From Olleya aquimaris (GTDB lineage Bacteria > Bacteroidota > Bacteroidia > Flavobacteriales > Flavobacteriaceae), in assembly GCF_003259525.1 (NCBI RefSeq), contig NZ_QLLO01000001.1:546029-610028 (forward strand): a DNA stretch of 64,000 nucleotides, given 5' to 3'. Positions 52,693 to 63,000 of this stretch are shown piece by piece. The translations under genes were made by a program, and so were the position numbers. Each line of letters begins with the position of its first letter. Within the stretch, counting starts at the first letter, position 1. The notes under the pieces are model-generated. The model had not been told where the DNA came from and ran no database searches. It was given only the letters and a program-made list of their open reading frames with translations.

Positions 52693-53394
52693 ATGCTCAA
52701 AATAAGTAAACTACACAAGTCTTATCCTATTGGCGATTCTAGTCTTCATGTTTTAAAAGGAATTGATTTATCTGTCGAAGAAGGTGAAATGGTAGCTATT
52801 ATGGGTTCTTCTGGATCAGGAAAATCCACTTTACTTAATATTATTGGGATGTTAGACGAGGCTGATGAAGGTGAATACATTCTAGATGGTGTTCCTATTA
52901 AAAACCTAACAGAGAAAAAAGCAGCAATTTATCGTAATAAGTTTTTAGGATTTATTTTTCAGTCTTTCAATCTAATTAATTATAAAAACGCATTAGATAA
53001 TGTGGCTTTGCCTTTATATTATCAAGGCTTAAAACGCAAAGATCGAGTAGAAAAAGCCATGTTTCATTTAGGTAAAGTTGGTCTTAAAGATTGGGCTCAT
53101 CACTTACCAAACGAGCTATCAGGTGGACAAAAACAACGTGTAGCTATAGCACGTGCATTAGCTGCAAATCCAAAATTATTATTGGCAGATGAGCCAACAG
53201 GAGCTTTAGATACCACAACATCTTATGAGATTATGGATTTTATCCAATCTTTAAATGATGAAGGTAAAACCATACTTATGGTAACCCATGAAGAAGATAT
53301 AGCAAATATGTGTAAGCGTATTGTTAGATTAAAAGATGGTGTTATTATGGAAGATGTATTTGTAAATCAAGTTAGAGCTTCAGCACATGTTTGA
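52693..53394 (+). CDS. ABC transporter ATPase, MacB/LolD type
   Basis: A 233-residue ATP-binding subunit with Walker A GSSGSGKST (38-46), signature LSGGQKQRVAIARALA, Walker B LLLADEPTGALDT and the switch histidine in MVTHEED. It belongs to the MacB/LolD/FtsE group, whose members power mechanotransmission exporters and lipoprotein release. It is followed by two FtsX-type permeases, an adaptor and a TolC-like protein, so it is a MacAB-TolC-like tripartite system. It overlaps the next gene by 8 bases. Confidence 0.93.
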   Translation: MLKISKLHKSYPIGDSSLHVLKGIDLSVEEGEMVAIMGSSGSGKSTLLNIIGMLDEADEGEYILDGVPIKNLTEKKAAIYRNKFLGFIFQSFNLINYKNALDNVALPLYYQGLKRKDRVEKAMFHLGKVGLKDWAHHLPNELSGGQKQRVAIARALAANPKLLLADEPTGALDTTTSYEIMDFIQSLNDEGKTILMVTHEEDIANMCKRIVRLKDGVIMEDVFVNQVRASAHV

Positions 53395-54616
53395 TAAAGA
53401 CCTTTGGCGGGAAATATTTCAGAGTATCAATAAAAATAAAACCAGAACTTTACTATCAGGTTTTACAGTGTCTTTTGCTATTTTATTATTTGCATTACTC
53501 TTTGGTATAACCAATGGATTATTAAACACTTTTGATTCGGCATTTGTAGACGATGCTAAAAATTCAATTTTTATTCAGTCAGGAAAAACCTCTAAAGCAA
53601 GTAACGGTTTACAAGCAGGACGACAAATTCAGTTCGAAAATAAAGACCAAGAATGGATAGAAAAGGAGTTTGGAGATAAAGTCCAGTATATAACTTCAAG
53701 AATTTATCTTAACGTTACAGCTATCTATAAAAACGAAAAAAACAGCTATTCGGTAAGAGCTGTAAATCCAGATCATCAATATTTAGAAAACACAAAAGTT
53801 AATTACGGTAGATATATTAACCAATCCGATATAAAAAACAAAACTAAAGTGGTTGTAATTGGTCGTTTAGTTGAAGAAGATTTGTTTTTAAAAACCACTG
53901 CTATAGGTAAATATATAAACCTTAACGGAATCCAATATAAGGTCGTTGGAATTTTTAGTGACGATGGTGGTGACAATGAAGAACGTTTAATATACATGCC
54001 AGTGTCTACTGCACAACAAATTTATGGTAATAACGATCATATAGATCAAATCAATTTAACCTATAACCCAGACATGAATTTTGATTCTGCTATAAGTTTC
54101 AGTAACCTGTTAACTAAAAAGCTAAAAGACCGTTTTTCTGTATCTCAAAGCGATCAACGCGCTATTAGAGTGCGTAATTTGGCAAACGAGTCTAAAGCAG
54201 TAGATCAAATGACATTTGTTTTAGGGATACTAGTACTTATAATAGGTTTTGGGACATTAATTGCAGGAATTGTTGGTATTAGCAACATTATGATATTTAT
54301 TGTAAAAGAACGTACCAAAGAGATAGGTATTAGAAAAGCTTTAGGGGCTTCTCCAAAGTCTATTGTACTTATCATTTTAATGGAGTCCATTTTAATTACC
54401 ATTATTGCTGGTTTTGTTGGACTATTGCTAGGTATGGGAATTCTAGAATTAGTTGGGCCAAGTTTAGAACAATACTTTATCAAAGACCCTTACGTAAGTT
54501 TAAATTTAGTTATTGGCGCTACAATAACCTTAATTATAGCTGGCGGACTTGCAGGATATTTACCTGCTAAAAAAGCATCAAGAATTAAACCAATTGTAGC
54601 ACTAAGAAACGATTAA
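53387..54616 (+). CDS. MacB-type ABC permease 1
   Basis: A 409-residue permease with an N-terminal helix (about 20-42), a large periplasmic MacB core domain (about 45-270) and three C-terminal FtsX helices (about 280-400). The ERTKEIGIRKALGASP motif follows the second helix and the end reads KASRIKPIVALRND, both typical. It lacks a fused ATPase, so the gene at 52693 supplies energy. It overlaps that gene and is 2 bases from the second permease. Confidence 0.92.
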   Translation: MFDKDLWREIFQSINKNKTRTLLSGFTVSFAILLFALLFGITNGLLNTFDSAFVDDAKNSIFIQSGKTSKASNGLQAGRQIQFENKDQEWIEKEFGDKVQYITSRIYLNVTAIYKNEKNSYSVRAVNPDHQYLENTKVNYGRYINQSDIKNKTKVVVIGRLVEEDLFLKTTAIGKYINLNGIQYKVVGIFSDDGGDNEERLIYMPVSTAQQIYGNNDHIDQINLTYNPDMNFDSAISFSNLLTKKLKDRFSVSQSDQRAIRVRNLANESKAVDQMTFVLGILVLIIGFGTLIAGIVGISNIMIFIVKERTKEIGIRKALGASPKSIVLIILMESILITIIAGFVGLLLGMGILELVGPSLEQYFIKDPYVSLNLVIGATITLIIAGGLAGYLPAKKASRIKPIVALRND

Positions 54617-54618
54617 CT

Positions 54619-55860
54619 ATGCGATTTTTATTTGAAAGAGATACGTGGCAAGAGGTTTTTGATAGCTTAGGGAAAAACAAACTCCGTACAGCATTAACCA
54701 TGGTTGGTGTTTGGTGGGGAATCTTACTCCTAATTGCATTATTAGGTTCTGCTCGTGGTATAGAAAACTCCTTTAACAGACTGTTTGGTAGTTTTGCTAC
54801 AAACAGCGTATTTGTTTGGTCGCAAAGTACAAGTAAACCTTTTAAAGGGTTTCAAGAAGGACGCCAAGTACCACTTAAAATTAGTGATGCCAAAAAAATT
54901 GAAGAAAATGTAGATGGTATCGAATTTGTGGTACCACGTAATCAAAGTTCGGCTTTAGTAACTCATAATTTTTTATCAGGTAATTTTGGTATAAATGGTG
55001 ACTACCCTTTACTGGATCAGGTTCAAAAAAAGAAAATGATCAGAGGACGTTTCATCAATCAAACAGACATTGATTTAAATCGTAAAGTTGTCGTTATTTC
55101 AGAAGAAATCTACAAGCAACTGTTTGAAAAAGATGCCGAAATGATAGGGGAATACATTCAAATTAACAGCATGAATTTTAAAGTTGTTGGTATGTTTGAA
55201 ACTGGTAATGCTAATATGGGACCATCTAGTGATATCCACATACCATTCACCACTTTTCAGCAAATCTATAATATGGGAGAAAACATTGGATGGATGATGA
55301 TTACTGGTAAGCCAGAATATGACATCTCTCAAATAGAATTGGATGCTAAACTAATTTTAAGAAATTTAAATCAAGTACACCCAGAAGATAATCGTGCATT
55401 TGGTAGTTTTAATTTAGGAAAAGAGTTTGCAAAAATCACGGGTTTTTTAACAGGAATGCAGTTTTTAACATGGTTTGTTGGAATAGCTACTTTAATAGCA
55501 GGTGTTTTTGCAATTGGAAACATATTATTAATTACTGTAAGAGAACGTACCAAAGAAATTGGTGTACGTAGAGCTTTAGGAGCTACACCTTTTGAAATTA
55601 AAAGACAAGTCATTTTAGAAGCAGTGTTTATTACATTAATAGCTGGATTACTAGGTATTATTAGTGGTGGATTGCTACTTATTTTTGTCGATACGTTTTT
55701 TGGACAAGGTCCAGAAGCAGTATTAGTAAATGCGTCTGTATCAATTTCTGTAGTATTTATAGCCTTAATAATATTAGTCATTTTAGGAACATTAATTGGG
55801 TTAATACCAGCATTTAAAGCAACAAGTGTTAAGCCAATAGACGCTTTAAGAGAAGAATAA
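54619..55860 (+). CDS. MacB-type ABC permease 2
   Basis: A 413-residue relative of the preceding permease with the same plan: first helix with TMVGVWWGILLLIALLG, periplasmic core (about 45-275), three C-terminal helices, ERTKEIGVRRALGATP and the closing ATSVKPIDALREE. Homology is plain in the C-terminal part, while the periplasmic cores differ strongly, so the pair most likely forms a heterodimer with distinct faces. Its stop is 57 bases before the adaptor gene. Confidence 0.92.
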   Translation: MRFLFERDTWQEVFDSLGKNKLRTALTMVGVWWGILLLIALLGSARGIENSFNRLFGSFATNSVFVWSQSTSKPFKGFQEGRQVPLKISDAKKIEENVDGIEFVVPRNQSSALVTHNFLSGNFGINGDYPLLDQVQKKKMIRGRFINQTDIDLNRKVVVISEEIYKQLFEKDAEMIGEYIQINSMNFKVVGMFETGNANMGPSSDIHIPFTTFQQIYNMGENIGWMMITGKPEYDISQIELDAKLILRNLNQVHPEDNRAFGSFNLGKEFAKITGFLTGMQFLTWFVGIATLIAGVFAIGNILLITVRERTKEIGVRRALGATPFEIKRQVILEAVFITLIAGLLGIISGGLLLIFVDTFFGQGPEAVLVNASVSISVVFIALIILVILGTLIGLIPAFKATSVKPIDALREE

Positions 55861-55917
55861 AAAAATCAATCAAAATAAAATTATAAACGTACAAGCAACA
55901 GAATAATCCATAACCAA

Positions 55918-57036
55918 ATGAAAAAATTAATAAAAATAATTATCGTAGTAGTCTTAATTTTAGCACTAGTTTGGGTGTTAAAATATTTTAAGGATTCAAA
56001 TGAAAAATCTGTTGAAGATTTTAAAACAGCTGAACCTTTTTATACTTCAATTAATACAAAAACAGTAGCAACTGGTAAGCTTAATCCGGAAGAAGAAGTA
56101 GAGTTAAAACCTCAAATCTCTGGAATTATCGATAAAATTTTAGTAGAAGAAGGAGACATTGTAAAAAAAGGGGATGTTATTGCTAAAATTAGAGTAGTAC
56201 CAAACGAGCAAAGTTTGGTTGGTGCAAGTAGTCAAATTGCAACCGCTAAACTATCGTACAATAATGCAAAAACTATCTATGACAGAAATAAAACTTTATT
56301 TGAAAAAGGAGTCATTTCTAGACAAGATTTTGAAAATAGCGAGTTGGCTTTAAATCAGGCTCAAGAAACATTAAATCAAGCTCAAAATAATTACCAAATT
56401 ATAAAGCGAGGGTCTTTATCTGGTGGTGGCTCTGCTAATACCAATATTATTGCATTAATTCCAGGTACTATTTTAGAAATCCCAGTACGTGAAGGTGATC
56501 AAGTTATTGAAAGTAATAACTTTAATGCAGGGACAACCATAGCTACCATTGCTGATATGAGCAAAATGATTTTTGAAGGAAAAGTAGACGAAGCTGAAGT
56601 TGGTAAACTAGAAGAAGGAAAAGAAATAAAAGTCATTTTAGGAGCCATTAACGAAAAAGAATTTCCAGCAAAATTAACGTTTGTTGCACCTAAAGGAATG
56701 GAAGAAAATGGCGCAGTACAATTTACAATTAAAGCAGATGTAGATGTAGAACCTTCAACAAAAATTAGAGCTGGTTACAGTGCCAATGCAGAAATTGAAA
56801 TGGAAAGCAGAGACAGCACTTTAGTAATCAAAGAATCCTTACTTCAGTTTAACAGAATTACAGAAAAACCTTTTGTAGAGATTGAAAAAGAACCAGGAAA
56901 ATTCGAAAAACAAAATGTAGAACTAGGGTTGTCTGACGGAATAAATGTAGAAATTACAGAAGGTGTAAAAGAAGGTGATAAAATTAAAGTGTGGAATAAA
57001 GCATCTAAAGAAGATAACGATGAAGACGACAATTAA
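55918..57036 (+). CDS. Periplasmic adaptor (HlyD/MacA-like membrane fusion protein)
   Basis: A 372-residue adaptor: N-terminal membrane anchor (about 3-21), barrel-sandwich/lipoyl half-motif (KPQISGIIDKILVEEGDIVK near 62-81), an alpha-helical hairpin (about 95-160; FEKGVISRQDFENSEL), the second lipoyl half and beta-barrel (about 175-290) and a membrane-proximal domain with a very acidic end. It bridges the inner-membrane permeases to the TolC-like exit duct. One base separates it from the next start codon. Confidence 0.93.
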   Translation: MKKLIKIIIVVVLILALVWVLKYFKDSNEKSVEDFKTAEPFYTSINTKTVATGKLNPEEEVELKPQISGIIDKILVEEGDIVKKGDVIAKIRVVPNEQSLVGASSQIATAKLSYNNAKTIYDRNKTLFEKGVISRQDFENSELALNQAQETLNQAQNNYQIIKRGSLSGGGSANTNIIALIPGTILEIPVREGDQVIESNNFNAGTTIATIADMSKMIFEGKVDEAEVGKLEEGKEIKVILGAINEKEFPAKLTFVAPKGMEENGAVQFTIKADVDVEPSTKIRAGYSANAEIEMESRDSTLVIKESLLQFNRITEKPFVEIEKEPGKFEKQNVELGLSDGINVEITEGVKEGDKIKVWNKASKEDNDEDDN

Positions 57037-57037
57037 T

Positions 57038-58357
57038 ATGAAACAGGTTATAACTATAATAATGTTGTTTGTAGGTTTTTCTGCTTCAGCACAAGAAAAA
57101 AAGTGGACACTGCAAGAGTGTGTGACCTATGCGCTTGAAAATAACATAACAATCCTACAAGGACAAAATACTTTAGTATCTAATGAGCAAGACATAATTG
57201 CATCAAAAGGTCAGTTTTTACCTAGTGTAAATGCTAACTTAGGACATAGTTTATCTTTAGGTAACAGAGAGTTATTTCCAGGACAATTTGTAGACAGAAC
57301 AGACAATAGTACTAGTGTTAGTATAAGTGCTAATCAAACCGTTTTTAATGGTTTCAGGTTAACAAACTTGTACAAGCAATCTCAATTAAATTTAGAGACT
57401 AATCAGTTAGAATTAAATAGAATTAAAGATGATATTTCTTTAAACGTAGTAAACGCCTATTTAAATGTATTGTTTAATATCGAAAACTTAGACATTGCAA
57501 AAGCTCAATTTGAATTTACCAAAAAACAGCTAAAGCAAGTAGAGGATTTAGTAGATGCAGGTGTACAACCAGCAGCAAATATATTTGATGCAAAAGCCAC
57601 GTTAAGTAGAGATTTACAAAGTGTGACTGTAGCTCAAAATAATTATGATTTAGCATTACTTACGCTTTCTCAATTATTACAATTGCCTTATGAAGGGTTT
57701 CAAATAGAAGTCATAAATATTGATAATCCTGCAGCAGAATTAATGTATAATGATGCGCAACCAATTGTTAACTATGCGTTGGATAACAGATACGAGGTAA
57801 AAGTGGCTGAAAAAAATATTGAAAACGCAGAACTAAATACTGAAATTTCAAAAAGTGGATTTTTACCGTTTGTTTCTTTAAGTTATGGATTTGGTTCAAA
57901 TGTATTTTTCACCAATTTATTTGATACAGAAGCTTCCTTTTTTGATCAATTAAATCAACAAAAAGGTCATCGTTTTAGTGTTAATGTAAACATTCCTATA
58001 TTTTCACAATTTCAAAATAAAACTAATGTTGCAAGGTCTCAAATTCAAGAAGAAAACGCATCGCTTAACTTAGAACAAACAAAACTTAATGTAGAAGCTA
58101 ATGTACAACGTGCATTTGCAGATGCTAAAGCTGCATATTTATCTTATGAAGCTGCTAAAGTAAGTTTAGAAGCGCAACAAATTGCTTTTCAAAATTCTCA
58201 AGAGCGTTATAATATTGGAGCAATGAATGCTTTTGATTTAGAGCAAACAAGATTACGATTAGTAAACGCAGAGTCCTCTTTGATTAATGCAAAGTATGAT
58301 TTTATCTTCAAAACAAAAGTTTTAGACTTTTATCTTGATAAACCAATAACTCAATAA
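57038..58357 (+). CDS. TolC-family outer-membrane efflux protein
   Basis: A 439-residue outer-membrane factor with a signal peptide (about 1-20, ending SASAQ) and two repeated TolC halves of long helices and barrel strands (WTLQECVTYALENN at the start; NLEQTKLNVEANVQRAFADA in the second half). The frame is open to 56975 inside the adaptor gene; only the ATG at 57038 yields a signal peptide. It completes the tripartite exporter begun at 52693. Substrate unknown: antibiotic, peptide, lipid or siderophore are possible. Confidence 0.93.
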   Translation: MKQVITIIMLFVGFSASAQEKKWTLQECVTYALENNITILQGQNTLVSNEQDIIASKGQFLPSVNANLGHSLSLGNRELFPGQFVDRTDNSTSVSISANQTVFNGFRLTNLYKQSQLNLETNQLELNRIKDDISLNVVNAYLNVLFNIENLDIAKAQFEFTKKQLKQVEDLVDAGVQPAANIFDAKATLSRDLQSVTVAQNNYDLALLTLSQLLQLPYEGFQIEVINIDNPAAELMYNDAQPIVNYALDNRYEVKVAEKNIENAELNTEISKSGFLPFVSLSYGFGSNVFFTNLFDTEASFFDQLNQQKGHRFSVNVNIPIFSQFQNKTNVARSQIQEENASLNLEQTKLNVEANVQRAFADAKAAYLSYEAAKVSLEAQQIAFQNSQERYNIGAMNAFDLEQTRLRLVNAESSLINAKYDFIFKTKVLDFYLDKPITQ

Positions 58358-58359
58358 AA

Positions 58360-59028
58360 GTGGCCTTAATATTAAATATAGAAACAGCTACCACAAACTG
58401 CTCAGTCTCTCTATCTAACAATGGAGAGACTTTGGTATTAAAAGAAGATTATGGTAATGGGTTTTCTCATGCAGAAAAACTACATGTTTATATTGAAGCA
58501 GTTTTAAAAGAAGCACAAATTGAAGCCAAACAACTAGATGCAATTGCAGTTAGTAAAGGTCCAGGATCATATACTGGTTTACGCATAGGTGTATCTGCAG
58601 CTAAAGGTTTATGTTATGCTTTAAATAAGCCATTAATTGCAGTGTCTACATTAGAAGCTTTAGCACATCAGGTACATATTGAAGAAGGTTTGATAGTACC
58701 TATGTTAGATGCAAGACGATTAGAAGTGTATTCTGCTATATTTGACGCTAATTATAACGAAGTTAGAGCTATTGAAGCTCAAATTTTAGATGAGACATCG
58801 TTTGAAGATGAATTAGAAAAAAACAAAATTTACTTTATTGGTAATGGTGTAGAAAAAACTAAAACATTAATCAATAATGAAAATGCTTTTTTTATTGAGG
58901 CTAAATTGCCTTCAGCTGATCAAATGAGTGCTTTATCATATAGTAAATACAAAAAAAACGACACCGAAGATGTCGCTTATTTTGAGCCTTTTTATTTAAA
59001 AGATTTTGTTGGGACAAAAGCTAAATAA
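58360..59028 (+). CDS. tsaB: tRNA threonylcarbamoyladenosine biosynthesis protein TsaB
   Basis: TsaB is the scaffold partner of TsaD in making the t6A modification at position 37 of ANN-decoding tRNAs. The 222-residue ASKHA-fold protein begins LILNIETATTNCSVSL, has SKGPGSYTGLRIGVSAAKGLC (about 65-85) and PMLDARRLEVYSA, and is of normal length. The start is GTG at 58360, two bases after the tolC-like stop, so it may be co-transcribed with the exporter. It runs tail to tail with the mscS gene, two bases apart. Confidence 0.95.
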   Translation: MALILNIETATTNCSVSLSNNGETLVLKEDYGNGFSHAEKLHVYIEAVLKEAQIEAKQLDAIAVSKGPGSYTGLRIGVSAAKGLCYALNKPLIAVSTLEALAHQVHIEEGLIVPMLDARRLEVYSAIFDANYNEVRAIEAQILDETSFEDELEKNKIYFIGNGVEKTKTLINNENAFFIEAKLPSADQMSALSYSKYKKNDTEDVAYFEPFYLKDFVGTKAK

Positions 59029-59044
59029 GCTTATCCCTTTTTTT
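59011..59044 (+). terminator. Imperfect terminator at the tsaB/mscS junction
   Basis: GGGA and AAGCT pair with AGCTT and TCCC around an AAATA loop with a small internal bulge, followed by seven T. It overlaps the 3' ends of both convergent genes. Confidence 0.5.
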
Positions 59045-59843
59045 GAATCTCTACCGTATGTGGATAAGGTATATCTATACCTGCAGCATCTAATGCTTCC
59101 TTAGTGTTTTCTGTTGTTTCAAAATAAACAGCCCAATAGTCTTCTGCTTTACACCATGGTCTTACAGCAAAATTAACAGAGCTATCAGCTAGTTCAATCA
59201 CATTAACCGTTGGTGCAGGCTCCTTAAGGACTTTGGGGTTTGACGTTAACACTTTCATTAATACGTCTTTTGTTTGTTTAATGTCAGAATCATAACCTAC
59301 ACCAAAAATTAAATCTACACGTCTAGTTCCTTCGGTCGTGTAGTTAATAATATTTCCATTAGACAACGCACCATTTGGAATAATAACTTCTCGGTTTGAT
59401 AATCCAGTAATTTTAGTTGTAAATATCTGTATTTCTTTAACGACACCCATTTCACCTTGTGCCTCTATTAAATCACCAATTTTAAAAGGTTTAAATAGCA
59501 TAATTAAAACACCACCTGCAAAATTACCTAGTGAGCCTTGTAAAGCCAGTCCGATTGCTAAACCAGCAGCAGCGATGATAGCAGCAAATGAAGTAGTTTC
59601 AACTCCTAAGGTACCTAAAACAACTATTATAAGTACAATTTTTAAAATCCAATTAATTAGGTTTAAAAGAAACTTTTGTAAGCTAACATCATAATTTCTT
59701 GACAACATTAATTTTTTTAATGCTTTAGAAATTTGTTTAATTATAATACTACCAATAATCCATATTATAATGGCAGCTAATAATTTAGGTCCAAATTCTA
59801 GTGAAAGTTCTACACCTTTGTCAATCCATTGTTGTAAATCCAT
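59031..59843 (-). CDS. MscS-family small-conductance mechanosensitive channel
   Basis: A 270-residue MscS-type channel that opens under membrane tension and releases solutes on hypo-osmotic shock. Three helices (about 15-110) end in the pore helix with GLAIGLALQGSLGNFAGGVLIMLFKPF; the beta domain has VVKEIQIFTTKITGLSNREVI followed by IPNGALSNGNIINYT, and the alpha-beta end VRPWCKAEDYW. The length matches the minimal MscS form. Its likely promoter element is at 59865. Confidence 0.94.
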   Translation of the reverse strand: MDLQQWIDKGVELSLEFGPKLLAAIIIWIIGSIIIKQISKALKKLMLSRNYDVSLQKFLLNLINWILKIVLIIVVLGTLGVETTSFAAIIAAAGLAIGLALQGSLGNFAGGVLIMLFKPFKIGDLIEAQGEMGVVKEIQIFTTKITGLSNREVIIPNGALSNGNIINYTTEGTRRVDLIFGVGYDSDIKQTKDVLMKVLTSNPKVLKEPAPTVNVIELADSSVNFAVRPWCKAEDYWAVYFETTENTKEALDAAGIDIPYPHTVEIQKKG

Positions 59844-59864
59844 TTGTATAAATTTAAGTTCTTA

Positions 59865-59872
59865 CAAATATA
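59865..59872 (-). promoter_or_regulatory. Candidate -7 promoter element for the mscS gene
   Basis: On the minus strand this reads TATATTTG, an exact TAnnTTTG match 21 bases before the start codon. No clear -33 element. Confidence 0.5.
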
Positions 59873-60098
59873 TACATATATAGTAAACCTTACTTTCAGG
59901 TAGGAAAAATTAAACTTGAAATGTTATATTAGATATGGTTGTACTCCTTTATTTATTTTTCTGTTAAACAGTTAGGATGTTATCTTTTTTGATTTAGATT
60001 TTTCAACGAGTTTTATGGTTAAATGAGCAGATTTATTAGGCGATATTTTAGTATAATTGTAAATTAATCCATTGATAAACCCTTTTTATAAAAAAGAA

Positions 60099-63000
60099 AT
60101 GAAAAAATTTCTACTCACTATAACTTTTTTAGCGTCGTTAATTAATACGTATTCTCAAGATATAAATATGCTAAATGGGACATTTAATCAATGTTCTGGT
60201 GTGTTTTATGATTCAGGAGGAAATGCAAGTAACTATGCAGATAGTGAAAACTTTGTAATGACCATCTGTCCAGATGGACCAGAACAATTTATACAATTAC
60301 AATTTACATTGTTTAGTACTCAAATTGGTTTAGATGAATTAACTATTTATGATGGTGACGATACTACAGCTCCAGTAATTGGGGTGTATTCTGGTGGTGG
60401 TGCTGCTAATAATCCTGGGACAGTCTCTGCTTCTCCTACTAGTCCAACAGGATGTTTAACCTTCCAATTTGTTTCAGACACTAGTGCAAATACACTAGGT
60501 TGGGCAGCAAATATATCTTGTCTTCAATCTTGTCAAACTATCACGCCAAGTATAGATTCTACGGTTCCAGCAGCTAATGCTGGTGTTGTTCAAATTCCGT
60601 TAGGAGGTGATGTTACATTTAATGGTAGTGCTACATTTGAAGATGATGGGACTGGAGCAGTCTATTCTTGGAATTTTGGAGACGCAACTACAGGTTCGGG
60701 TCAAACAGTAAACCACACCTATAATAATATTGGTACGTTTACAGCAACATTAACAGTTACAGATACAAATCCAACAGGATGTTCAGAGTCTACAACAATT
60801 CAAGTAGAAGTATTAAGTCCATACATTGATGTCGACCAAACAACTTACACTGTTCCTCAATTAATTGAAGATGTCCTAATAGATAGTCCGTGTGCAGCTG
60901 TATCCAATATCAATTGGAGTACAGGGTCAAATTTTGGTCAGGAAAACGGTATAGGCTATTTCTCTGCAATACCTGGAGCATTCCCATTTGAAGCTGGAAT
61001 TGTTCTTAATTCTGGAGATGCGATGGAAGCAGAAGGTCCAGAAACTGGCACACAAAGTAGTGGTGGTTGGGCTGGTGATGCTGACTTAGAAAATGCGATA
61101 CCTTCGTTAAATTTAGGAGATTCAAACGATGCTACTTTTATAGAATTCGATTTTGTGCCAATAGCAAACACTATAAGCTTTGACTTTTTATTTGCTTCTG
61201 AAGAGTATGGTACTTTCCAATGTAGTTATACAGATGCATTTGCCTTTTTATTAACAGACCTTACAACTGGAGTTACAACTAATTTAGCAGTTGTACCAGG
61301 TACTACAGATGTTGTTTCTGTATTTACGGTTAGAGACGATGCTTATAACGCAAGTTGCGCATCAGTTAATCCACAATATTTTGATTCTTATTATGGTGCT
61401 ACAGGTTTACCTACTGTTAACGATCCAATTAATTTTAGAGGATACACTAGGTCAATGACTGCGTTTTCAAATGTAATACCTAATAACACTTATAATATAA
61501 AATTAGTAATTGCAGATGCTTTTGATACAGCTTACAATGCTGCTGTATTTTTAGGAGCAGGTACTTTTAATTTAGGAGGAGAATTAGGTGACGACGTTAC
61601 TATTGCTCAAGGAAATGCTATTTGTAGTGGAGGGATTATTCCATTAGATACCAATTTACCAACAGCTACTCATACATGGTATTTAGATGGTAATGTGATA
61701 CCAGGAGAAACAGGTTCTACATTAGACGCAACATCACCAGGAGTTTATAGTGTAGATATTGTATTTTCTTCAACTTGTCAGGCATCAGATTCTATTTTAA
61801 TAGAATTTATTCCAGGTCCTATGGTGGAAAATACTATTGATGTATTTACCTGTTTCAATTCAGCTGGTTCAGAAATTTTTGATTTAACAGTTAATGATGC
61901 TGAAGTCATAGGAACACAAAATGCTGCAGATGTTAATGTAAGTTATCATGATAGGTTAGTCGATGCACAAAATGATGTAAACCCAATTCTGGACCCTGTA
62001 AATTATGTTGGGTCTGGAACATATCCACAGCTTATTTATGTAAGAATAGAAGATGCTTTATCAGAAACATGTTCTGATATTAGCTCGTTTAATTTAGATG
62101 TAATTATATCGGTAATTAATCCTGCTTCTAATATGGAAGTTTGTGATGATCCTTCCAATGATGGTTTTGAATTATTTGATTTAGAATCTCAAACACTTTC
62201 CATTTTAGGAACCCAATTACCATCAGATTACACAGTAACTTATCACAACTCTTTTGCAGATGCAGATACAGATAGTAATGCATTGATAAGTCCGTACAAT
62301 GGTAGTAATAACGAATATATTTTTGTTAGAATTGAAAGTGTTTTAGACCCAAGTTGTTATTCAGCAAACCAATTGCCTCATGGTGGTTTTAGATTATTTG
62401 TAAACCCAAATCCTACAGCAAATCAACCTATGGATATGGTAGTTTGTGACGATATCTCAAATGATGGTTTTGAAATCTTCGATTTAACTAGTCAAGAAGC
62501 TGCAATTTTAGGGACTCAAAACCCAACAGATTTTACAGTTACTTTTTATGAAAATATGGCAGATGTAGCTACTGAGACTAATCCTATTTTAAATCCTGGA
62601 GCATATCAAAACTTAACAACACCACAACAGACCATTTATGTTAGGGTAAATGACAATAACAATCCCTCTTGTTATGGTTCTACACAGTTTGATTTGGTTG
62701 TAAATGCGCTACCAACAGTTACACCTCCTTCACCTCTAGAAGTTTGTGATGATGCAACCCCAGACGGTTTCACTGCAATAGATTTAAGCATCAAAAACAA
62801 TGAGATTAGTGGTGGTAATCCAGCGTATGCAGTAACGTATTATCTAACCCAAATGGATGCAGATATGGAAGTTAATCCATTACCAATACCTTACACAAAT
62901 ATTAGTAATCCACAAATCATTTTTGTACGCGTAGAGGATGTCAACACAAGCTGTTACACAACCACAACTTTGCAATTAGATGTCGAGCAAGCACCAGTAG

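Noticed and set aside
55371..55781. 136-codon open frame on the minus strand
   Set aside because: Antisense shadow of the second MacB permease; no motif, no start-site context, while the plus-strand gene is complete.
56975..57037. N-terminal extension of the TolC-like protein
   Set aside because: It overlaps the adaptor gene by more than 60 bases; the signal peptide begins at 57038.
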